Assembly: GCF_008831285.2 (NCBI RefSeq)
Contig: NC_045141.1
Coordinates: 14,310,106 to 14,374,105 of the forward strand
Direction: 5' to 3'
Origin: Nymphaea colorata
Lineage: Eukaryota; Streptophyta; Magnoliopsida; Nymphaeales; Nymphaeaceae
DNA: 64,000 nt
This document shows positions 57,275 to 64,000 of the stretch, one piece after another. The notes beneath the pieces are model-generated. The model made no database searches. It worked only from the letters and a program-made list of their open reading frames with translations, and had not been told where the DNA came from. The position numbers and the translations under genes were made by a program. Each line of letters opens with the position of its first letter. The first letter of the stretch is position 1.

Positions 57275-58420
57275 TATTAATGATAAGGTTGAAAGACAAC
57301 TGTTTTAGAGAGATTCAAAAAAAGAATCTCAGTAAGATCAATCAAAATTAATGATAAATGAAAAAGAAAATGTTTCTACAAAAATTTGATTTAGTTTCTC
57401 TTGTTTATCATTGCCAAGATTATAGTGTTAACGATAAGGTTGAAAGACATACTTTTTAGAGAGATTCAAGGAAAGAATCTCAGCAAGACCAATCAAAATT
57501 AATGATAAAGGAAAAAAGAAAATATTTCCACAAAATCAGATTTAGTTTCTCATGTTTAACGTTACCAAGATTATAGTGTTAATGTTAAGGTTGAAAGACA
57601 GCCGTTCTAGAGAGATTCAAGGAAAGAACCTCAGCAAGATCAATCAAAATTAATGATAAAAGAAAAAGAAAATCTTTCCACAAAAATTAGATTTAGTTTC
57701 ACATGTTTATCATTGCCAAGATTATAGGAACTTTAACTATTTAAATTCGTTCTATGCATTATGTAACCAAGACTCATGGTGGCCTTCCATGGTGAAAAAC
57801 CATACAGTTTAATGAAAAGAATCTTTTCATTGCTGGTTTTTATTTAGCTTTTTTTCTTTATTTTTTTAACTTGGTATCAGAGCAGGATGCTTGACGAAGA
57901 AGAATGAAGCCCATAGGTGGCCTGCAGATGACCAAATACATCGTTGCCTTTTTCACCAAAGCAAAGACTCGATTCTGTGAAGAAAATCTTGAGGAATCAA
58001 ACTTGGGTTTTCTAAATCACAGCCAAAGCATGATCTACCTTCACAAAAAACTTCATGAAGCAAATTTGGGCTCGCCAAATTACTACCAAAGAGATGACAT
58101 GATCACTTTTTACAAAGTTCTGCAGCAAACTTAGACTTTTAGATCCATCGTCCAGTTTGAGGGAGAATGTTAACGATAAAGTTGAAAGACAATCGTTCTA
58201 GAGAGATTCAAGGAAAGAATCCCAACAAGATCAATCAAAATTAATGATAAAAGAAAAAGAAAATCTTTCCACAAAAATTAGATTTAGTTTCCCATGTTTA
58301 TCGTTGCCAAGATTATAGGAACTTCAACTATTTAAGCTCGTTCTATGCATTGTGTAACCAAGACTCATGGTGACCTTCTATAGTAAAAAACCATGCACGT
58401 TTAAGGAAAAGACATTAAAC
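57275..58420 (+). mobile_element. TRIM-like element with a triplicated 5' LTR start
   Basis: LTR-like starts 'tgttaacgataaggttgaaa' (variants) lie at about 57275, 57426 and 57577, 151 bases apart. The third runs on as a full LTR to about 57869, followed by PBS TGGTATCAGAGC (57872-57883). The internal region (57884-58160) has a small ORF (57904-58134) with two related phrases, FCEENLEESNLGFLNHSQS and LHKKLHEANLGSPNYYQRD, which reflect a 60-bp internal repeat. A purine tract GAGGGAGAA precedes the 3' LTR start at 58168, which is cut short near 58410. No gag or pol. Confidence 0.78.
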
Positions 58421-58425
58421 CCACA

Positions 58426-59412
58426 TGTACAACCCACCATTTGAGACAACTGTTGAAAAATTGCATGCATTGAATGTCACAGGCTTGCTATTCACAAGCC
58501 ATCATTTGTGACCATGCGTCCTACTGATCCATAATCTTGGACAATGAGTAGATCGATGATTATGAAAAAGTTAAGAAATAAAAAACTGTAGTTTGGAAAC
58601 CAAATGTCTCTTTATACAAAAACATAACAAGTACACTACTGGTTTCCTACAAACCTCAACTATCCAAATCATGGCAGACTGTTCTCTAGGAAATAAGAAA
58701 GAGAAACAGATAGCTATCTTGTAAAAGATTAGTCTACTAGATTTATTGATGATAAAGAGACTGTAGATAGCAGCCATGAGCTTAACCTGAAAACGAATGG
58801 AAAGTCAATAAACTTATCAAGTCAATAATGTAAGAATTTCCATGCATGCCAAGAATCAAATAATGGAAAAATGTCAAAGCACAGAGTATAGGCAAGTTTA
58901 GCCACCCAGATTTTTCTATATCCATCATAACTGGAGATGACATGTTGAAAGCTATATGGATATTCAAAACACTGAAGTATGTGTTATCTTTGCATGTTAT
59001 GATATACAGAGAACAAAAGAACGAACGTTAGTTCCCCTAGAAGAAACAAAATATGTAGTTTTTAGCCATAATAAAGAGAACATGATAATAAAGAGATAAA
59101 GAAGAGAAACATCGCTATAGAATACAAACACGAGATGGTTTAACTTAGGTTTCAAAACCTTGAGAATTCAAAAATCATGATTAGTTGTTGATTTGATTAC
59201 CTTCTAGAAGTTAACATGTCTTCAATTACGACTTGCGACCAACCTTCTGTACAACTGCTCATTTGATCCAATAAGTAGCAAGTTGCGCCATAAATCTTTA
59301 CATAAGCCAACGCAACCTCAATATATTTACAAACTAAAAGGATTAAGAATTTATGCCGTTTCAATGCCATGATGGATGAAGATTTCATTCACCATTCTAG
59401 GAAGGACGAGCT
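58426..59412 (-). pseudogene. Partial, broken copy of TRAPPC4
   Basis: Similar along its length to 47033-48020. It includes exon 1 (58777-58718, MAAIYSLFIINKSSRLIFYK) and most of exon 2 (down to 58426). The exon 1 donor GT has become AT (58717-58716), and exon 2 has stops and substitutions. Exon 3 is absent. A 27-base piece of exon 2 that should adjoin 58426 is found instead at 59741-59767. The 5' UTR acceptor region is kept. Confidence 0.9.
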
Positions 59413-60012
59413 AGCTCTAGAGTCTAGCCAAATTAGTAGATCGGGTCGTTCTATTTTTTGAACCACCCTCATATCACATTAACAAAGTAACAAGTACTGT
59501 TGACATCGGCCAGAATCAGGCTTTGGCCAGCCTACAAGCCTATGCCATGGCCGAACCCTAGGCCTGATCATCAAGATCCAAACCCAAGTTCAGCTTAACT
59601 CAATCAAATTTTAATGAAGAAAATAAAATATTCATGTTTAATATATAAATATGGTATTTGTAAATAAAAGTGAATAAAAAATATAAATATAATTTCATAT
59701 TATATATGTTATCAGGGCCCAAGCTCGGCCCAACCATACTCTGCCTCAAGAAGTTCAATTCCTGTACTTATTTTTAGTATAATACGGTATTCATTGGATC
59801 GTGCGCATTTGTTCTTTCATGCCTCTAAATTTACAGTTGAAATGCTTATCTGCTACAATCCACTATGTTTGCATTGTTTAGTTTCAGTGTCGTTTCGATT
59901 TGATGGCAAATATGGTCATTTAAATATCTTCAGTTGTCTAAAGGTTCAAAACATTATGCATTATGACTTGTAATTAGAGGTTGGAGGCCAGCAATCAAAT
60001 AAATGAATACGA
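59413..60012. other. Spacer, nothing firm
   Basis: Includes a stretch with 'cggccagaatcaggctttggcc' type phrases (59510-59600, 59716-59735) that may be a decayed inverted-repeat element. Otherwise AT-rich. Confidence 0.4.
59741..59767 (-). pseudogene. Displaced 27-base piece of TRAPPC4 exon 2
   Basis: Identical to 47011-47037 (minus strand codes ELLEAD). It ends in TGTAC, the same five bases with which the main pseudogene copy begins at 58426. This looks like a rearrangement or insertion breakpoint with a 5-bp duplication. Confidence 0.7.
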
Positions 60013-60207
60013 ACCACTGCAGTTGTTATTCACTTTTCTGCTAAATTAGAATCTAGAGTTTGTTCAAATGGAGACGTGTTTGATCCTTCATCTTTCATGC
60101 TAGACAGTGGCAAAGCTGATCTTCTGTTTAAATTAGAATCTAGAGTTTGTTCAAATGGAGATGCTGCAATATCCAGCAGTTGCAAAGCAAACAGTGAAGC
60201 CTAGTAC
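60013..60207 (+). other. Unrecognised open stretch with an internal 29-residue repeat
   Basis: An open frame without a start codon reads KLESRVCSNGDVFDPSSFML, DSGKADLLF, then KLESRVCSNGDAAISSSCKA and a stop. The repeated KLESRVCSNGD comes from an 87-base direct repeat (60043 and 60130), an exact multiple of three. It may be a decayed exon. I do not recognise the family. Confidence 0.35.
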
Positions 60208-60507
60208 TAGTAAGCATTCTCATGGCATTCTGCGATAAAAAAATGTAATCGTGATGTAATAAAAAATGGTGATTTTTCATGGGCACTACTTCTATATAAT
60301 ATAAACTGTAGATGTGCAGTACTCTAATTGATGAGTGTATCGTTTTTTATCCAAGTCTCCCAACATAAGTGCAAAAACAAAATGGCTTACAGTTTTGATT
60401 TCAAAACACTAACTCCAAGAGAGTATTCAAACCATTGAGACTGCCCAGAGGCAGATGACATTGATGTTTATATATGCAAACAAAGGTTCATCGAAGAGAA
60501 AGAAAAG

Positions 60508-60734
60508 ACATCTGACCTGATGTTTAAGCAGCAGTCGCCATTCAGATCAGGCATTTCAAGCTTGAAACAATACGAGAGTCAAACTAGTCATCGTGAAATT
60601 GATCCTGAAAATGGTATCTATGAGGGCTCAAAGTTGAAGGGTTCATCCAGTCCCTTGTTTAAGACCAGATTTTGGTGCCATGGAATGTCACCCTTGCCAT
60701 GCTTCAATATGTGTGTAATCAGTCCAAGATGATG
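60508..60734 (+). other. Unrecognised ORF, possibly an exon fragment
   Basis: Reads DLMFKQQSPFRSGISSLKQY, ESQTSHREIDPENGIYEGSK, LKGSSSPLFKTRFWCHGMSP and stops at 60732. Amino-acid use looks protein-like, but no domain is identifiable. It could belong with 60013-60207 to one decayed gene, or be chance. It lies 0.5 kb upstream of the aspartic proteinase exon. Confidence 0.3.
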
Positions 60735-61230
60735 CTGTTCATGAATCTGACAAGGTTAATAATGGAACTCCTCATTCAAGGTTCGAATCCAAATGAACCG
60801 AGATTTGATGCAGCAATGAACAGACACAAGACGAATTCCTGACTGCGTGCAAGAGAGATGATGGATAAAAACACGAATGTCCATCAACCTCAGGTTCCTT
60901 TTGTAATCCATACCCAAGCTGTCAATTCTATTCTTAGTAGTTTTTCGTTAAGAGAGAGAGGGAGACCGAGAGAGAAAAGAATTAGAGGGAGAGACAAGGA
61001 AACGGGAAAGGCTCCCCACCCGCCTTTTTATTTCTCAAACAGAGAGAGATAGAGAGGGAGGGGGGAGAAAAGCGAGAGAGAGAAAGAGACCACGTCCTTC
61101 CAGATCTCCCCCATGGTCACATAACCCTAACCTAGATTCCAACTTCCTCTTCCTGTCCTTGATCATGATTAGATATTGTTATTCTTGTTCTTCCTTCTTC
61201 TGATTGGTAATAAAGCCAATTTTTGCTACA
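60735..61230 (+). promoter_or_regulatory. Upstream region of the aspartic proteinase-like gene
   Basis: GAGA-rich DNA at 60950-61095 (runs of 'gagagagaga' with 'gggaga') precedes a CT-rich leader at 61140-61200. GAGA/CT tracts near plant transcription starts are common. The exact start is not determinable. Confidence 0.4.
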
Positions 61231-61454
61231 ATGGGTTTGAGGAAGCCGGTATTTCTTCCGGCATTCGGCCTCTGCCTTGTTCTTCTTTGTGTTGGCCGGG
61301 CATCCGCTAATGGAGTTTTTAGAGTCAAGAGCAAGTTCGCCGGTCTGGGGGGCTGGATTGCTGAGTTGAGGGCGCACGACGTCAGCAGGCACGACTGGAT
61401 GCTCGGTGATGTTGACCTGCGGTTGGGCGGCATTGGTAGAGCGACTGCAGCCGG
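61231..61454 (+). CDS. Aspartic proteinase-like protein (A1 family), first exon only
   Basis: The exon gives MGLRKPVFLPAFGLCLVLLC, a signal peptide or membrane anchor, then NGVFRVKSKFAG, LRAHDVSRHDWMLGDVDLRL and GGIGRATAAG. Plant 'aspartic proteinase-like protein 2' members have the same order (GVF.VK.KFAG, LRAHD..RH.R.L..VDL.LGG.G.PT). The donor is GG|GTGAGT (61455). The catalytic DTGS and DSGT motifs would lie in later exons, which are not seen up to 64000. An upstream in-frame TTG (61204) was not used; ATG 61231 fits the signal peptide start. Either intron 1 is longer than 2.5 kb and filled with repeats, or the gene is truncated. Confidence 0.8.
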
Positions 61455-61542
61455 GTGAGTGTAGTCGCGCGTCTGGTTATTTGGGAATCCCTTCCTCGGT
61501 TCTAGTGTATTGGAGCAGAGATTGTGTAATTTGGAGTTCTGT

Positions 61543-61895
61543 CTTTGATACTTTTTTCTTTGTACAAAAATAGAATACATTAAAATAGGGAGCTTACACG
61601 AGAACAATGCTTTTAAAAAGGTTTGTCCTTGTTAAAATTTTTCAATTACTATATACACAAAAATAACCACACGCGCAATTTGCAGTTCTTTGTTTTTGAG
61701 TAGTGCAACTTATAGTTTTCAATAGTGTCACTTGCTTGGTTTGCTACTTATGTAAAGTTGCATTAAGTGTAGATTGTGTGTATATAGTAATTGAAGAATT
61801 TTAACGAGGACAAACCTCTTAAAAGCATTGTTCTCGCGTAAGCTCCATATTTTAATGTATTCTATTTTTGTACAAAGAAAAAAAAAATATCAAAG
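61543..61895. repeat. Foldback repeat with about 117-base arms
   Basis: Left arm 61543-61658 and right arm 61778-61895 are inverted copies ('ctttgtacaaaaatagaata' against its complement, and 'caattactatatacac' against 'gtgtatatagtaattg'). The loop is about 120 bases. It could be a MITE or an inverted duplication. Confidence 0.85.
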
Positions 61896-61902
61896 AAAGC
61901 TT

Positions 61903-62030
61903 ACGCGAGAACAATACTTTTAAGAGGTTTGACCTTGTTGAAATTCTTCAATTACTATATACAGCAGAACAATACTTTACTTTTAAGAGGTTTGACCTTG
62001 TTGAAATTCTTCAATTACTATATACATACC
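61903..62030. repeat. Two further direct copies of the foldback arm
   Basis: 'agaacaatac', 'ttttaagaggtttgacct' and 'ttcaattactatatac' occur at about 61908-61965 and again at 61966-62027, about 60 bases apart. Both are in left-arm orientation. Confidence 0.85.
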
Positions 62031-62079
62031 ATCTACATTTGAATTCAACTTTACATAAGTATATAGACTATAGAAGGCA

Positions 62080-62600
62080 GTGATGTATTTGGTCGTCTGC
62101 AAGCCACCTATGGGCTTTATTCTTCTTCCTCAAGCATCTTGCTTTGATACCAAGTTGAAAAATGAAGAAGAAGCAAAAAAAAAAAAAACCACTAATGAAA
62201 AGATTCTTTTAATTAAACGTGCATGGTTTTTTATCATGGAAGACCACCATGAGCCTTGGTTACACAATGCATAGAACGAGCTTAAATAGTGGAAGTTTCT
62301 ATAATCTTGGCAATGATAAACATGGAAAACTAAATCTGATCTTTGTGGAAAGATTTTATTCTTCATTTATCATTAATTTTGATTGATCTTGCTGAGATTC
62401 TTTCCTTGAATTTTTCTAGAACAGTTGTCTTTCAACCTTATCGTTAACACTACAATCTTGGCAATGATAAATATGAGAAACTAAATCTGATTTTTGTGGA
62501 AAGATTTTTTTTTCCTTTATCATTAATTTTGATTGATCTTGTTGGGATTCTTTCTTTGTATCTCTCTAAAACGGTTGCCTTTCAATCTTATAGTTAACCG
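62080..62600 (-). mobile_element. Inverted partial copy of the TRIM-like element
   Basis: On the minus strand it begins with LTR starts at about 62598 and 62453 (two tandem copies), runs through the LTR to about 62153, then TGGTATCAAAGC (PBS with one change, 62140-62151) and the first about 60 bases of the internal region ('aataaagcccataggtggc'), where it stops. It is the inverted counterpart of 57426-57950. Confidence 0.8.
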
Positions 62601-62884
62601 AACGAGGCAAGGGTAGCGAAGGAGCAAGCATGGCAGCACATAAAGAACTTGCTAAGGGATGCATTGAGGAGGCTAAACAGGGAGCTGCTCTCGGCTCAAC
62701 AGCAACAACAACAGACGTTCTTCTCTTGTTCCTTCATGAACGTGGCTCCCAACATTGCGAGGGTCTCCTAGTGCATGTACGACTATGAAGATGCGTTCGA
62801 TGTCTTGGAGCATGGGTCCATGGACCGAGTCTACTCTCTCATTGCCAAGCTCATCCAGATATTGCCTAAGCAAACCACTAGTCA
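62601..62884 (+). pseudogene. Terpene synthase last-exon remnant, copy 3
   Basis: Reads EARVAKEQAWQHIKNLLRDA, RRLNRELLSAQQQQQQTFFS, CSFMNVAPNIARVS, an in-frame TAG, CMYDYEDAFDVLEHGSMDRV and YSLIAKLIQILPKQ. The normal stop is lost. It is joined on its upstream side to the LTR start, exactly as copies 1 and 2. The duplicated unit is inverted relative to copy 2. It lies 1.15 kb downstream of the aspartic proteinase exon, in the same orientation. Confidence 0.82.
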
Positions 62885-62959
62885 AGGTAGGCTCAATGCT
62901 TCGGGCTTGACTCGGGTAGAGCACTATCGACTACCCAACCTGATGCCCAAACTTATCCT

Positions 62960-64000
62960 CATGACTTTATGAGTCAATTGGAATTATCATCTAATTATAT
63001 GTACTTGGTTGTGAAATATTGAAGTTTGTTAATTTTTAAATAATAAAATGCTACATGATTCTACATAAATACTCATATTACATGCTATTTAGGTTTAATT
63101 AATAACTAAATTAAATATATCTATTTATTAAAAATACATTATTAAAAACTGAGTCGTCAAATCAACTCTCTAACACGATGATTCAGTCTGCACTGATTCA
63201 AATCCGAGTACCATCAAGACCCGTACTGGCCTACCCACTCGTAGGGCAGTGTAAAATGTCGGATCTGTGTTTCCAAGACTGAATGAGATCTGAAATCGGA
63301 CATTTGCACGTGCCCTCTATTCGCATTTTCATCAAATTTCACGTTTGGTTTGTCTTGGACTTGAATCCCGATTTCAAATTATCGATTCCAACGTTACAAC
63401 CTTTCCTGTCAAGGGATAAACCAATCGGGTCTTTGTTTGGGTCGTAACTTTAGATCCAATAACATCCCTGCTAATTAATTAACCAACCAAGTCGGATTAG
63501 TTTCTTCTGTATCATACTTGAAGGATCCAAACCAAAGGAATATCAACTGGATCTATTAAGTAATGAAATCGAATTGTGCAATCTGATATTTTGAATAGTT
63601 GATGAACTTTGGATTTAGTTTTAAGAACACAAACCGGTTCAGCTTAGATCTTGATTAGCCTTTGCTTAGTCAGACCTGATTGGGTACATATAATCTGCAA
63701 TGGATTTTTGTTAACCAAAACTGGATCAGGTTCAGATATGTATTCAAATTTTACTTGGAGTCGGGTTCAATTAAGATTCAGATCCAGATTTAGACGCAAT
63801 GAGAATAACTTATGTTGAAACTTAAAAGGTAGAAACAACTCAACTATTTGTTAGGGCATTCCACTTGTGGTGATGGAATGCCTCAACCGCTTGACATGAT
63901 GCATACTGACGCATCATATCGAGTGGTCAGAGTATTCCATGCGATGCCTTAATGCCTTAACACACAAGTCACCCTCCCAATCAAGTTGGTGGATTTTTTT
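62960..64000. other. AT-rich intergenic or intron, nothing recognised
   Basis: No further aspartic proteinase exon (no DTGS-type coding motif) was found. There are scattered 'gattcagatccagat' phrases like those at 23.5 and 28.4 kb. Confidence 0.4.

Overview
The window is nuclear DNA from a flowering plant. Genes have short exons and GT-AG introns, there is a plant-type ribosomal protein eS30 gene and a REC-type CLU gene, intergenic DNA is AT-rich, and plant transposon families are abundant (Copia, hAT, Harbinger and CACTA MITEs, TRIM elements, LINE, a plastid-derived insert). The exact lineage cannot be read from the sequence.

Three complete protein genes and one partial gene are supported. 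(1) Ribosomal protein eS30, plus strand, 444-904, three exons with a 4-nt first coding exon. (2) A REC/CLU-type gene, minus strand, 21707 down to 8164, 23 coding exons that join in phase to 1754 residues. One intron holds an 885-bp Harbinger-type MITE stuffed with purine/pyrimidine repeats, and the next holds a plastid ndhK fragment in antisense. (3) TRAPPC4 (Trs23), minus strand, 47373 down to 42840, three exons, 141 residues. (4) The first exon of an aspartic proteinase-like gene, plus strand, 61231-61454, whose remaining exons are not in the window. The four loci are housekeeping or trafficking genes and show no sign of acting together.

The rest is repeat-rich. From 3.7 to 5.9 kb lies a tandem array of small LTR-retroelement (TRIM-like) units alternating long and short versions. 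From 22.5 to 36.9 kb is intergenic DNA with several MITEs that still carry exact or near-exact target-site duplications, a LINE ORF1 fragment and tRNA-like repeats. A full-length but inactivated Ty1/copia element (37284-42646, TSD GTCTT) sits 193 bp downstream of the TRAPPC4 stop codon. From 52 to 63 kb the DNA is a mosaic of duplications: three decayed copies of a terpene synthase last exon, each joined at the same point to the start of a second TRIM-like LTR; a broken copy of the TRAPPC4 5' half; and a second copy of the 28.7-31.6 kb block, which preserves the empty site of a hAT MITE.

I found no evidence of a new multi-gene system. The most informative structures are the terpene synthase/TRIM chimeras, the alternating TRIM array, the empty-site pair and the split TRAPPC4 copy.
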